DNA of 64,000 nucleotides from an uncultured Collinsella sp. (GTDB taxonomy: Bacteria > Actinomycetota > Coriobacteriia > Coriobacteriales > Coriobacteriaceae). Each line of letters opens with the position of its first letter. Position 1 is the stretch's first letter. Of the stretch, positions 24,802 through 33,143 are shown piece after piece. Made by a program: the position numbers and the translations under genes. The DNA is taken from positions 62,001 through 126,000 of the forward strand of contig CALLNU010000021.1 in the NCBI GenBank assembly GCA_938005465.1. Reading direction: 5' to 3'. Under the pieces are notes generated by a model that was not told the DNA's origin, searched no databases, and worked only from the letters and a program-made list of their open reading frames with translations.

Positions 24802-24870
24802 ATGGGTTTCATTCTCGCACTTTCCTTCGCGTTCCTGTTCGGGGTCGGGCTCGGCCTCATGCGCCGCTGA
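24802..24870 (+). CDS. Possible 22-residue membrane peptide
   Basis: A perfect AAGGAGG sits 5 bases before an ATG, followed by 18 mostly hydrophobic residues with G-x-G-x-G and an M-R-R end. Signal and sequence both look selected, but the gene is very short. Confidence 0.45.
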   Translation: MGFILALSFAFLFGVGLGLMRR

Positions 24871-25094
24871 CGGCTGGCCCGCCCCCGTCGCCCCACGGGT
24901 TCCGTACCGCCCCCATTCCACGGGGCCCGTGGCGCGACGGGGCCGGACCCCCTACTTCCGGCCCGCAAGGTGTCCGCCGCCGACTTGGCGGGGCGGCGGC
25001 ACCGCTCCCTTTGGCGGGGGAGCGCCCTCCGGCTGCATCTATCGGTGCGGCCCTCCGGCAAGGGATTGGCCCATACGAATGAAAGGAGAAGGCC

Positions 25095-25325
25095 ATGTGG
25101 ATGTCGATAGCCAAGGGCGCGCGTTACGCCTGCTGCGACAACGTCACGTTCCGCGCGATGGTCATGCAAGGGGTCATCCCGCGCTACCCGTCGCTCAACC
25201 CCAACAGCTCGCGCGAGGTGGTGCGCAGCGAGGACATCGATGCCGCCATCATGGCGCGCGGCGCGGTGCCGGCGCTGCCCTCGCCCGACTGCGTGCCGAC
25301 GCGCCGACCGAGGCGGGTGGCATGA
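25095..25325 (+). CDS. Putative excisionase-like DNA-binding protein
   Basis: 76 residues. It resembles a winged-helix MerR/Xis-type domain (S-I-A-K-G-A-R-Y-A-C-C-D-N-V-T-F then S-E-D-I-D-A-A-I). GAAAGGAGAAGG precedes the ATG. Small basic tail R-R-P-R-R. It could be the excisionase for one of the two recombinases or a regulator. Confidence 0.55.
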   Translation: MWMSIAKGARYACCDNVTFRAMVMQGVIPRYPSLNPNSSREVVRSEDIDAAIMARGAVPALPSPDCVPTRRPRRVA

Positions 25326-25483
25326 TGGTCGACCTTATCTGGGATGCCGGCTGCAGGCTCGGCGAGTGGTGGAACACGCTGCCCGAGCGCGTTCGCAGCG
25401 TGGCGTGCGCCGTCGTGATGCTCGCGCTCCTCGCCGTCGCGGGCGCCATCGAGGGGACCGCGCCGAGCGGGATGTACTACTAG
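25322..25483 (+). CDS. Small single-pass membrane protein
   Basis: 53 residues, ATGA overlap with the gene before. One strong hydrophobic segment at about residues 26-42. No family recognised. Confidence 0.5.
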   Translation: MMVDLIWDAGCRLGEWWNTLPERVRSVACAVVMLALLAVAGAIEGTAPSGMYY

Positions 25484-25498
25484 TCAGGAGGATATGGC

Positions 25499-26755
25499 AT
25501 GCAGTTTGAGAAGAGGCAGGTTCGCCTGGGCGACATCCGCCCGAGCGAGCAGAACCCGCGCGAGGACTTCGGCGACATCGGCGCCCTGGCCCGCAGCATC
25601 GAGGCGACCGGCGGCGAGCCGCTGAACCCGCCCGTGGTGGTGGCGGACGGCAACGTCTACCGCATCGTGGACGGGGAGCGCCGCTACCGCGCCCTGTCCT
25701 CGATTTACGGGGAGGACCGCGAGGTGTCCGCGCTGGTGGCCGAGAGCATGGACGAGGCCAACGAGCTCGTGGCCATGCTCGCCACCGACGACAAGCGCCA
25801 GCTGACCGAGGCCGAGCGCGCACGCGGCGTGCAGCAGATGCTCGTGCTGGGCGTCGACGAGCAGCGCATCGAGCGCGCGAGCCGCGCCACCGCCGGGCAG
25901 ATCCGCGCTGCGCGCAGGCTGCGCGGTCGCATCGACGCGGGCGCGCAGGTGACGCTGGAGCAGCTCGAGGCCGCGAGCGCCTTCGAGGACGAGAAGGACA
26001 TCGAGGCGGTCCTCGCCGCAGGTGACGGCTGGGCGGGCAAGGCCGACGGCATCCGTCGCCGCATCGAGCGCGAGGAGGCCAAGGCGGAGGATTACGACGC
26101 CTTCGGTGACGCGGGCATCCCCGTGGTTAAGGAGAAGCCGGAAGGGTTCACCTACAAGGACTGGGCCAACTGCGGCCTCGCTGCCGAGAAACTCGAGAAG
26201 AAGGAGTTTGCCGCCGGAACCGTTGCCGTGTGGAAGGGCAGCTACTGGGACCTTTACGGGCCGCAAGACGGCTCGGACGCCGAGCCCGAGAAGACCGAGG
26301 AGGAGATCCTCGCCGAGCAGGAGGCCGCGCGTGAGGAAGCCGCGCTCAACGACCTGTACAGGAGCCTGATCGGCTTCGTGGCGTCCGGTGCCTTTGCCAT
26401 GTCCAAGGATCTCATGGCGTGCGTGTACGCTGACCGTGGGGACCCGGCCGCGCTGCTCGCGGCGATGGGCGGTGACAGCCTCGTCGAGAACGATGAGCGC
26501 TTCGGGGCCGTGCGCGACGAGTTCGCCCGCAACCTCAAGGCGTGCAGGCCCAGCGAGTACGAGGCCGGCTGCTGGCTCATGGCGGCGGCAAAGGACATGG
26601 CCCAGCTCAACAACCGCTGGGGCGGCGACGACGCGGAGGCGTGGCTCGACCACTATGACATCTTCTGCTCCGCGGGCTTCGAGCCCGGCGAGGAGGACGT
26701 GTGGCTCATGGAGAGGGTGCAGGCGAGCGCCAAGGAGGAGGAGAAGGATGAGTAG
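25499..26755 (+). CDS. ParB/Spo0J N-terminal domain protein
   Basis: 418 residues with AGGAGG upstream. Residues 1-100 match the ParB N-terminal (CTPase/nuclease-like) domain: I-R-P-S-E-Q-N-P-R and V-D-G-E-R-R-Y-R-A. A helical part (about 100-165) may hold the ParB helix-turn-helix. The remainder is acidic, with a long charged helix, and unfamiliar. There is no ParA gene in the window, so this is more likely a phage DNA-binding or regulatory protein than half of a partition system. It starts a run of overlapping genes. Confidence 0.75.
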   Translation: MQFEKRQVRLGDIRPSEQNPREDFGDIGALARSIEATGGEPLNPPVVVADGNVYRIVDGERRYRALSSIYGEDREVSALVAESMDEANELVAMLATDDKRQLTEAERARGVQQMLVLGVDEQRIERASRATAGQIRAARRLRGRIDAGAQVTLEQLEAASAFEDEKDIEAVLAAGDGWAGKADGIRRRIEREEAKAEDYDAFGDAGIPVVKEKPEGFTYKDWANCGLAAEKLEKKEFAAGTVAVWKGSYWDLYGPQDGSDAEPEKTEEEILAEQEAAREEAALNDLYRSLIGFVASGAFAMSKDLMACVYADRGDPAALLAAMGGDSLVENDERFGAVRDEFARNLKACRPSEYEAGCWLMAAAKDMAQLNNRWGGDDAEAWLDHYDIFCSAGFEPGEEDVWLMERVQASAKEEEKDE

Positions 26756-27104
26756 CGAGAAGAGGGTCAGGGTGACGGTCGAGGCGTGCGGCGAGGCCCG
26801 CGCTTTCGAGTGCCGCGGCGCGGCACTCTCGACCGTCAACGTCGACGGCTCCGGCAACTCATGCTTCGTGGGCTCGGCCAGCCTCGGTGGCCTGTTCGCG
26901 CTCACCTGCGAGTGCATCGATGTGCTCTGTGCGGCCTTCAGCCAGGCGGGCGTCTCGGACGAGCACGCGCGCAAGCTCATGCTCATGGCTGCGCTCGGTG
27001 CCGACCCCCACGGGCACGCCGACAGCGTCCAGATCACCGACCTTGACGCGCGCATGGAGATCCGCGACATGGCGGCGGAGCTGGGCGTCGATGCCGACTT
27101 CTAG
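26748..27104 (+). CDS. Hypothetical early protein
   Basis: 118 residues; ATG overlaps the end of the ParB-domain gene by 8 bases, and its end overlaps the recombinase start by 14. Mixed composition, no motif recognised. Confidence 0.6.
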   Translation: MSSEKRVRVTVEACGEARAFECRGAALSTVNVDGSGNSCFVGSASLGGLFALTCECIDVLCAAFSQAGVSDEHARKLMLMAALGADPHGHADSVQITDLDARMEIRDMAAELGVDADF

Positions 27105-28287
27105 CGAGCACCGGGCGGTCGTGCAGCGCGGGACGGACGGCCGCTGGTTCGCCCGCCCCTACATGGGCACCGACCGCGTCACGGGCAGGCGGATCAGGCC
27201 GTACAGGTCGTGGGACGCGGAGCTGACACGCGAGCAGGCCCAGGAGGAGTGCGACAGGTGGGCGGCCACGTTCGACCCTTCCTCCGCGCGGGACAGCTCG
27301 AAGCGCCTGTCCTCGATGCTCGAGACGTACATCTCCGACCCCGTCAACGGCCTGTCCGACAACTCGGTGGCGACGTACCGCAGCGTGGTCAGGACGATGG
27401 CGGAGCCGACCATCGGGCGGCTTCCCTACGACCAGCTTGAGCCATGGGACGTGTCGGCGGCGTACCGCATGCTGCTCGCGCCCAGGACGGGGAAGGGGCT
27501 GTCGCCCAAGACGCTGCTCAAGATGCACGCGCTGCTGAAGGGCGCCTACCGCTCGTGGCGACCGGCGCTGGGCCGCGACATCATGCTCGACGTGCCCGCG
27601 CCCTCGCCCGACCCCGTTGAGCCGTTCGCGCTTTCCGAGCTCGACACCGACGAGCTCTCCCGCGCGCTGGTCTCCGCCATGTCATCGCGATCCGCCTCGG
27701 GAGCCAACATCTCGCGGCGCACCGAGGCCATGGCGGTCTACCTCGCCCTCAACACGGGGCTGCGCTGCGGGGAGATCTGCGGCCTACAGCGCCGAGACTG
27801 GCGCCGCGCCCTGCACGACCTGCACGTGGTGGGGCAGGCGGTCGAGCACCCCGAGCTTCACCGGCAGGCCTACACCAAGGGACGGCGCGTGCGCAACGTG
27901 GCGCTCGCGCCGGCGGTGGAGGCCCAGATGCGGCGCCACCTGGAGTGGCAGGACACGTGGCTCACGAGGAAGGGCCCGGCGGCGCTGGTGGTGACCTTCG
28001 GGCCCGCCGGCGCCATCGCGCGCCCGAGCACCGTGACGAGCTGCTTCAAGTCGCTCGTGAGGGACCTGGGGCTGCCGGAGGAGACGGTGTTCCACTCCCT
28101 GAGGCACACGCACGCCTCGTGGCTGCTCATGAACGGGTTCGACATGAGGACCATCCAGGAGCGCCTTGGGCACGCGAGCGTCAAGACGACGCTCGACATC
28201 TACGGCTCGGTCATGCCGGGCCGCGACCAGGCCGCCGCCGCGGCCTTTACCGATTCGATATCACACGGAGGTGAGACGGATGAATAA
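27091..28287 (+). CDS. Second tyrosine recombinase
   Basis: 398 residues. Complete catalytic set: Arg in T-G-L-R-C-G-E-I-C, H-S-L-R-H-T-H-A-S, L-G-H-A-S and Tyr in L-D-I-Y-G-S. Core-binding domain at about 65-160. Unlike the attL-proximal integrase it keeps the full H-x-x-R box. It sits inside the early operon, with overlapping starts on both sides, so it is expressed with replication genes. It may resolve phage multimers or act on another site; the role is unknown. The ATG at 27091 is the only good start. Confidence 0.87.
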   Translation: MPTSSEHRAVVQRGTDGRWFARPYMGTDRVTGRRIRPYRSWDAELTREQAQEECDRWAATFDPSSARDSSKRLSSMLETYISDPVNGLSDNSVATYRSVVRTMAEPTIGRLPYDQLEPWDVSAAYRMLLAPRTGKGLSPKTLLKMHALLKGAYRSWRPALGRDIMLDVPAPSPDPVEPFALSELDTDELSRALVSAMSSRSASGANISRRTEAMAVYLALNTGLRCGEICGLQRRDWRRALHDLHVVGQAVEHPELHRQAYTKGRRVRNVALAPAVEAQMRRHLEWQDTWLTRKGPAALVVTFGPAGAIARPSTVTSCFKSLVRDLGLPEETVFHSLRHTHASWLLMNGFDMRTIQERLGHASVKTTLDIYGSVMPGRDQAAAAAFTDSISHGGETDE

Positions 28288-28939
28288 CTTCAACTTCAAC
28301 AGGGATTTCTACGAGGGCTGCCGTGTCCTGGGCGACAGGGAGGGCATGGCGCTCGCCTGGGCGATGCTGCGCTACGGCTACGAGGGCGTCGAGCCCAAGC
28401 TGAAGCCGACGACCATGGCGGCGTTCACCTTCGCAAGGGGCCGTATCGACGCCATGGTCAACGGTAGCCTTGGGGGTCTCAGGAGGGCTGCCAATGCCGG
28501 CGGTCAGGGGTCTAGCCAAGGGGGTAGCCAAGGGGGTAGCCAACCCAGCAGCCAAGGGGGTAGCCGACAGAAAGAGAAGGAGAAGGAGATAGCCCTAGCG
28601 GGCTATAGCGCGACCCGCCAAGCGCCCGATGATTTCGAGCCCCCGTCGGCGGAGGACGTGGAGGCGTACTTCGCCGCCAACTGCCTCCGGGGCGACGCCC
28701 GCCAGTTCTTCGACCACTACGCCGCGCAGGGCTGGACGCTGCCGAGCGGCCTGCCCGTGACCGACGTGTGGGCGCTCGCCCGCAACTGGAGCCGCAAGCA
28801 GGTCGGCTTCGATGCGGACCGCAAGGCGCGGGGCGGGCAGACCTCCCAGGAGGTCGAGCGCGCGGCGGTGTGGCAGCCCGTGAAGACCGATGACGAGCTC
28901 ATAGCCGAGCTCGAGCGCCAGATAGCGGAGGCGTCATGA
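28280..28939 (+). CDS. Replisome-organiser-like protein (DUF6291-type N-terminus)
   Basis: 219 residues. Residues 1-70 match the F-Y-E-G…Y-G-Y-E-G-V-E-P pattern of DUF6291, found in phage replication-initiation proteins. A Gly-Ser-Gln linker (about 77-95) is encoded by 12-bp repeats. Residues 110-175 carry D-V-E-A-Y-F and W-A-L-A-R-N-W, as at the C-terminus of many Gram-positive phage replisome organisers. It probably binds an origin in its own linker-coding DNA and recruits host helicase. The next gene overlaps by 4 bases. Confidence 0.7.
   Translation: MNNFNFNRDFYEGCRVLGDREGMALAWAMLRYGYEGVEPKLKPTTMAAFTFARGRIDAMVNGSLGGLRRAANAGGQGSSQGGSQGGSQPSSQGGSRQKEKEKEIALAGYSATRQAPDDFEPPSAEDVEAYFAANCLRGDARQFFDHYAAQGWTLPSGLPVTDVWALARNWSRKQVGFDADRKARGGQTSQEVERAAVWQPVKTDDELIAELERQIAEAS
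28507..28565 (+). repeat. 12-bp iteron-like repeats inside the replication gene
   Basis: GGGGGTAGCCAA at 28520-28531 and 28532-28543, related copies at 28507-28519 and 28556-28565; spacing is 12 or 24 bp. They encode the GGSQ linker. Confidence 0.6.
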
Positions 28940-29277
28940 TCACGCTCATGGAGATGCTCAGGAACGAGAAGGCCGACCCCGCCCACGGCCGGCCGCTCGA
29001 CATAACGCGCATCTACATGGCGAACGTCATGTCGAGCAGGGAGGCCGTTCTGCTGGCCAAGAAACAGAAGCTTGCCGCGGCGCGTGCCAGCCGGAAGCAG
29101 AAGGCCGACCTGTACGAGGACATCGCCAAGCTCGCGCGCGGCAAGGAGCCAAGCTGGAGGTATGCCAAAGGTGTGCCAACGGCGGCCGGGCAGCTGGGCC
29201 AGCAGGCGATGGGGTTCCCGCCGCTAGAGGGCGGAAACGACGCCGTCGGGGAAGCCCCCGGCGCAAAGAACACCTAA
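28936..29277 (+). CDS. Hypothetical early protein
   Basis: 113 residues, ATGA overlap with the replication gene. Basic helical middle (A-K-K-Q-K-L-A-A-A-R-A-S-R-K-Q-K). Perhaps a helicase-loader-type partner; no motif proves it. Confidence 0.55.
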   Translation: MITLMEMLRNEKADPAHGRPLDITRIYMANVMSSREAVLLAKKQKLAAARASRKQKADLYEDIAKLARGKEPSWRYAKGVPTAAGQLGQQAMGFPPLEGGNDAVGEAPGAKNT

Positions 29278-29306
29278 TTCTTTTGAGAAGGAGAGTGAGA
29301 GAAGTT

Positions 29307-29630
29307 TTGGCAGAGATCTCAGCGGTGATGAGGGCCTACCGAGACGCCCTCGACAGGCACCGGATTCCCTGGGCCGACGACACGTACGACACCGAGAGGG
29401 TGGGCGGCTACAGGCTGCGCGTTGAGCGCACCGAGACCATCCTCGACGAGCACAGGGTGAGCGTGATTTGGGGCTACCAGTGCCTGCCCGGGCGCGAGCC
29501 CACGGGCGTGACCATCGGCTACCCGAACTACCTCGAGGTGCAGTACGAGCCGATCAGCACCGAGCCGTTCATGGCCACGCCGGGCGACATCCTCGCCGAC
29601 ATCTTCGGCGTGAGAGGTGAGTCGCGGTGA
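29307..29630 (+). CDS. Hypothetical early protein
   Basis: About 107 residues from a TTG at 29307 with AAGGAG/GAGAG upstream; GTG at 29295 is the alternative. No domain recognised. It overlaps the next GTG start. Confidence 0.5.
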   Translation: MAEISAVMRAYRDALDRHRIPWADDTYDTERVGGYRLRVERTETILDEHRVSVIWGYQCLPGREPTGVTIGYPNYLEVQYEPISTEPFMATPGDILADIFGVRGESR

Positions 29631-29863
29631 GCTACAGGTGCGGACCTGCCGACTGGATCGACCTCGCCGTCGGCAGGCTCGAGGACGCGAAGAGGTCGCT
29701 CAGGGAGCGCGACCGGCTGCGACATGCTGCGACAGGAGTGCGACATGTCGCGACGAGCTGCGACATCTGCGACGAGCTGCGCCAGGCGAGGCGATGCCTC
29801 AACAAGGCGCTGATCATGGTCGCGGAGGAGAAGGATATCGAGAAGGATTGGAGCACGAGATGA
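29627..29863 (+). CDS. Hypothetical early protein containing TGCGACA repeats
   Basis: 78 residues from GTG. The middle, R-H-A-A-T-G-V-R-H-V-A-T-S-C-D, is encoded by repeated TGCGACA units, so the coding sense may be secondary to a DNA site. Overlaps neighbours by 4 bases on both sides. Confidence 0.5.
   Translation: MSYRCGPADWIDLAVGRLEDAKRSLRERDRLRHAATGVRHVATSCDICDELRQARRCLNKALIMVAEEKDIEKDWSTR
29718..29774 (+). repeat. TGCGACA repeats
   Basis: TGCGACA at 29718, 29728, 29739 and 29759 and TGCGACG at 29768, with a perfect palindrome CGACATGTCG at 29741-29750. Candidate protein-binding array. Confidence 0.5.
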
Positions 29864-30432
29864 GAGACAGGAACGAGTGGTTCAAGGACGTTAAGAGGCT
29901 CATACGGGGCCTCGAAGTCGAGACCGTGGAAAACCCTTTCGCATGGCCGACTGTCACGAGCGTCACTGACGGGGAGGATGTCCTGCATGCGCTCGGGCTT
30001 CATCCGTCCCGTGATGTCTGCGGCATTGTGAACGTCGACATCGATGAGGTGTATGGACTCGTCCGGCGCATGGAGCCCGAGCCCGTCGCGGGCTCCACAT
30101 CGGACGGGTACCACACGTTCGACGAGCTCTACCACCACCGGGCGGTGCTGTTCTCGGTGATCGTGGCCATGTTCCGCGGGCGCTCGTGGAAGTCGCTCCA
30201 TCACCATGACGGGACGATGTACGACGGCATGTTCATCGTGGGCATCGACACGCCCGCCAGCCCCGCCACCTACCACTACGACGTCGAGCCGTACTGGGAC
30301 ATGTTCCCGTGCGAGGTGCTCGACCGCGCGCCCGAGTGGGACGGCCACACGCCAGACGACGCCATCGAGCGCATCGGCACCCTGCGGGACATCCTGCAGG
30401 CGGAGACCGAGGAGGAGGGGAGCGAGAAATGA
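29860..30432 (+). CDS. Conserved phage protein with HHxDG and WDGHTP motifs
   Basis: 190 residues. H-H-H-D-G-T-M-Y-D-G-M-F-I-V-G-I…T-Y-H-Y and E-W-D-G-H-T-P-D-D-A-I-E-R are motifs I have seen in many uncharacterised phage early proteins. The clustered His and Asp suggest a metal site. Function unknown. ATGA overlap with the gene before and after. Confidence 0.6.
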   Translation: MRDRNEWFKDVKRLIRGLEVETVENPFAWPTVTSVTDGEDVLHALGLHPSRDVCGIVNVDIDEVYGLVRRMEPEPVAGSTSDGYHTFDELYHHRAVLFSVIVAMFRGRSWKSLHHHDGTMYDGMFIVGIDTPASPATYHYDVEPYWDMFPCEVLDRAPEWDGHTPDDAIERIGTLRDILQAETEEEGSEK

Positions 30433-30797
30433 GTGAGGAGGCAAAGATGTACACCTGCTCTTGGTGCGGGAAGCCTACTCCGAACTATAGGGAGTACTTG
30501 CATCCGATGGCTGGCATTCTGGGCGAGTCTGGATACTCGGTATGTGACGAGTGCCTAAGGGGGGCGCGTATCGAGAGGGAATGGGAGAACGAACAGTGCG
30601 CTGAGGAACGCCTGATCTGCCCCTACTGCGAGAGTTCCATCGATGACCCGTGGTATTACGACGAGGACGATGAAGAGGTTGTGTGCCCTGAGTGCAAGCG
30701 CACGTTCGAGCTCGAGATTACCACCGTGCGCACGTATAGGACGAAACGCCGCATCGAGGACATGCCCGACGGCTGGAATGGGGGCGAGCTTCAATGA
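30429..30797 (+). CDS. Zinc-ribbon protein
   Basis: 122 residues with two Cys-rich knuckle pairs: C-S-W-C-G … C-D-E-C and C-P-Y-C … C-P-E-C. Likely binds two zinc ions; may contact DNA or RNA polymerase. Confidence 0.65.
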   Translation: MSEEAKMYTCSWCGKPTPNYREYLHPMAGILGESGYSVCDECLRGARIEREWENEQCAEERLICPYCESSIDDPWYYDEDDEEVVCPECKRTFELEITTVRTYRTKRRIEDMPDGWNGGELQ

Positions 30798-30982
30798 GCC
30801 GAGATTTCATTGAGCTATACGACGACGATGGCTACAGGTACATCGTCAACATGGACAAGATCTCATTCGTCAACGTCGCAGGCAGAAAGGTCTGGGCTGG
30901 TGAGGTGGCCACGCTCGCAATATGCGATGAGAGCATGGAGCGTCTTTTAAGCAGGCTGAGGGGTGAGGGCGATGCTGACTAG
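30794..30982 (+). CDS. Hypothetical early protein
   Basis: 62 residues, acidic, overlapping both neighbours. No family recognised. Confidence 0.5.
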   Translation: MSRDFIELYDDDGYRYIVNMDKISFVNVAGRKVWAGEVATLAICDESMERLLSRLRGEGDAD

Positions 30983-31313
30983 GGACCTGACGCCGTGCTT
31001 CGTGCAGGACTTCGGCTTGGGCTCGAGGACGGGCTACGAGAAGGCCCTGCTGGTCGGGCTGTTCGACAGGACGTTCACGTGCCTCGACCACCGCATCTCT
31101 GCGAGCGATGAGGACGCGGGGCCGACCCGCAGGCCGGTGGCGGTCGTCATGCGCAGAGACGGGGGGCTGCAGGAGGTCGACCCGTGGAGGGTCGTAATCG
31201 ATGATTCGGAAGAGGTCTTCGAGATGTATTCGTGGATGTGGGACGAGGAGAGCGTCGTGTGCGAGCAGCTTGGGCTGGCGGGGGTCAAGGCCGAGAAGGG
31301 TGGTGAGGGGTGA
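30972..31313 (+). CDS. Hypothetical early protein
   Basis: 113 residues from the ATG at 30972 (GTGAGGG just upstream; an in-frame GTG at 30963 is possible). No motif recognised. Confidence 0.5.
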   Translation: MLTRDLTPCFVQDFGLGSRTGYEKALLVGLFDRTFTCLDHRISASDEDAGPTRRPVAVVMRRDGGLQEVDPWRVVIDDSEEVFEMYSWMWDEESVVCEQLGLAGVKAEKGGEG

Positions 31314-31747
31314 TGAGGGAACATTTCATAGTCGATAACTCCACGACGCCAGACTGGGAAGTGATTCCGCTAGGCCCTGTCGACAAGGAGGGACGCAAGG
31401 TCTCCCTGTCGACCGCGACGCTCTTTGCGGACAGCGGCATGGAGCTCACGGTCCGGAGATATGAGTACCTGCTCGGCGCGGGCGTTTGGCGTGCCTGCTG
31501 CGATGAGGGGGTCGCGAGGGTGGACGATATGCACCTGATCCGCCCGGATACGTTCGGCGCCCTGATGAACGATATCGAAGCTGCTTTGGCCTGCCCTTCC
31601 AGCGAAGAACCGACGCACGCCTACAACGTTGTCTCCGGGATGTGCGATGCCTGCGCCGACAGGTGCGGCGGCACGTTGTGCCAGTCGATGGCGCTCCACA
31701 ACATCTGCAACCGCATTCACTCCCTGCTCGCGTGTGATGGCGAATGA
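31313..31747 (+). CDS. Hypothetical Cys-rich early protein
   Basis: 144 residues. The C-terminal 45 residues hold seven Cys (M-C-D-A-C-A-D-R-C-G-G-T-L-C), which suggests a metal-binding tail. Overlaps the next ATG by 4 bases. Confidence 0.5.
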   Translation: MREHFIVDNSTTPDWEVIPLGPVDKEGRKVSLSTATLFADSGMELTVRRYEYLLGAGVWRACCDEGVARVDDMHLIRPDTFGALMNDIEAALACPSSEEPTHAYNVVSGMCDACADRCGGTLCQSMALHNICNRIHSLLACDGE

Positions 31748-32007
31748 GCTGCTATTTCTGCGGCGGGTCCCACATCGCCTCCATCCACTCTGCCCCCGAC
31801 CGTGGTGGCTGCAACTGGTCCGTGGGCTCCATGACGCTGATGCGCCGATACGACGGCGAGCCGATCGTCAGGGTCGAGCTGGATACCAGCGTGATGCTAG
31901 ACGTCTCGGTCAACGGCTCGTGCGGCGACTGTGTCAGCGCCGACGTGACGGCGGACGCCTACATCGAGGACATCAAGTACTGCCCGTTCTGCGGAGAGGA
32001 GCTTTAA
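31744..32007 (+). CDS. Small zinc-binding protein
   Basis: 87 residues with C-Y-F-C-G at the N-terminus, C-G-D-C in the middle and C-P-F-C-G at the C-terminus, a Lar-like/restriction-alleviation style layout (C-P-F-C-G-E-E-L end). Function inferred only from the Cys pattern. Confidence 0.55.
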   Translation: MSCYFCGGSHIASIHSAPDRGGCNWSVGSMTLMRRYDGEPIVRVELDTSVMLDVSVNGSCGDCVSADVTADAYIEDIKYCPFCGEEL

Positions 32008-32238
32008 GTGAACGAGAGCTATAAGGATTTGAAGGCATATCTGCTCAACGAGATCGCCGAGGACGCTCAAGACATGCTGAATGCGATCGGGGACAAGGAT
32101 GTGGACGAGATCGATGACGAGGAAGTCCTCTGCTTCTGCCACAGCATCGCAACCACGATGACTACGCTGGAGACCGTCGCCATGGTCGGCAGGCTCGTGC
32201 CCTGGTTTCTGGAAAGTAATGGGTGTGAGGACAAATGA
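32008..32238 (+). CDS. Hypothetical early protein
   Basis: 76 residues from GTG immediately after the previous stop. Acidic and helical; no motif. Confidence 0.5.
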   Translation: MNESYKDLKAYLLNEIAEDAQDMLNAIGDKDVDEIDDEEVLCFCHSIATTMTTLETVAMVGRLVPWFLESNGCEDK

Positions 32239-32735
32239 ACCGCAAGGACGTGACCGCCGATCTGTCCGAGAAGGTGGCCAAGAAGCTCCGCAGGCAGTTC
32301 GCCATCGTCGCGCAGGAGGTCTGGGTCGATCCCGACCATAGGGTCGACTTCGTGGCGTTCTCTCCGGGCAGTGGAGGGCGGAATGCGGCGCTCGAGCACG
32401 GGAAATTCGTATTCGTCGAGGTCAAGTCGTGCATGGCGGACTTCAAGAGTGGCCACGGCCTCACGTTCCTTGGCGACGAGAACTGGCTCGTGTGTCCCCG
32501 GGACCTCGCACACGAGCTGTACGATGAGCGTCTCCTGCCGTTTGGCGTGCAGGTCTACTGCCCCGACAACGGCGGCGCCCTGCGGCTTACGTACGACCTT
32601 CGGATGCAAGCCGCGAAGAGCCTGAGGGAAGATTCGACACTCTGCCTGCTCTGGGCGATGCTGATGGACTCGTACTCGAGGTGGCGAACGACGTGGGATG
32701 TGTTCAACGAGACAGGAGAGAGTTATGACCTTTAA
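32235..32735 (+). CDS. PD-(D/E)xK nuclease-like protein (MmcB-like)
   Basis: 166 residues. H-R-V-D-F-V-A-F followed by F-V-F-V-E-V-K-S-C gives the Asp…Glu-x-Lys triad of PD-(D/E)xK nucleases; D-F-K-S-G-H-G and N-W-L-V-C-P fit the MmcB/DUF family of repair-type nucleases. Probably acts on phage or host DNA during replication or recombination. ATGA overlap upstream. Confidence 0.65.
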   Translation: MNRKDVTADLSEKVAKKLRRQFAIVAQEVWVDPDHRVDFVAFSPGSGGRNAALEHGKFVFVEVKSCMADFKSGHGLTFLGDENWLVCPRDLAHELYDERLLPFGVQVYCPDNGGALRLTYDLRMQAAKSLREDSTLCLLWAMLMDSYSRWRTTWDVFNETGESYDL

Positions 32736-33042
32736 CGATGTCGAGTTCAAGGCGTGCCCCCGGTGCGGGGTCGAGCCCAAGATGGAGGACGTGCGCGAGC
32801 GTTCCCTGACCAAGCCCAACGTGATGAGCGTGAAATGCCCCGCCTGCGGGATGTCGAACAGCATCGCGTGGGGAAGCATGGACCTGCCGCCGTTCCGCCA
32901 GGCGGTGGCCATGCTCGCGCACGGTCGGGCAGACGCGCCGCGGGTGACGGCGTCGCAGATCGGGGAGACGGAGCGGAGGGCGCGGGCGCTAGAGCGCGAC
33001 CGGGCCCGCGCGCTCAAGAGGTCGAGGAGGGCTAGGCAATGA
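32725..33042 (+). CDS. Zinc-ribbon protein with basic tail
   Basis: 105 residues. C-P-R-C-G … C-P-A-C-G form one zinc ribbon; the last 30 residues are Arg-rich and may bind nucleic acid. AGGAGAG upstream. Confidence 0.6.
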   Translation: MTFNDVEFKACPRCGVEPKMEDVRERSLTKPNVMSVKCPACGMSNSIAWGSMDLPPFRQAVAMLAHGRADAPRVTASQIGETERRARALERDRARALKRSRRARQ

Positions 33043-33143
33043 GGTTGTTTGAGAAGCTGCGGCGGATTCTCGTCGAGAACCGCCGCGTGCGCAAGAGCAT
33101 CGAGGCGCGTCGCGCCTGCAGGTGCAGGAGGTCGATGAGATGA
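33039..33143 (+). CDS. Possible 34-residue basic peptide
   Basis: ATGA overlap at both ends with its neighbours and 13 Arg/Lys residues in 34. The tight coupling supports a real gene, but it is very short. Confidence 0.4.
   Translation: MRLFEKLRRILVENRRVRKSIEARRACRCRRSMR

Noticed and set aside
25499..26755. Plasmid-type ParAB partition system
   Set aside because: No ParA ATPase is present in the window; the element is clearly an integrated phage.
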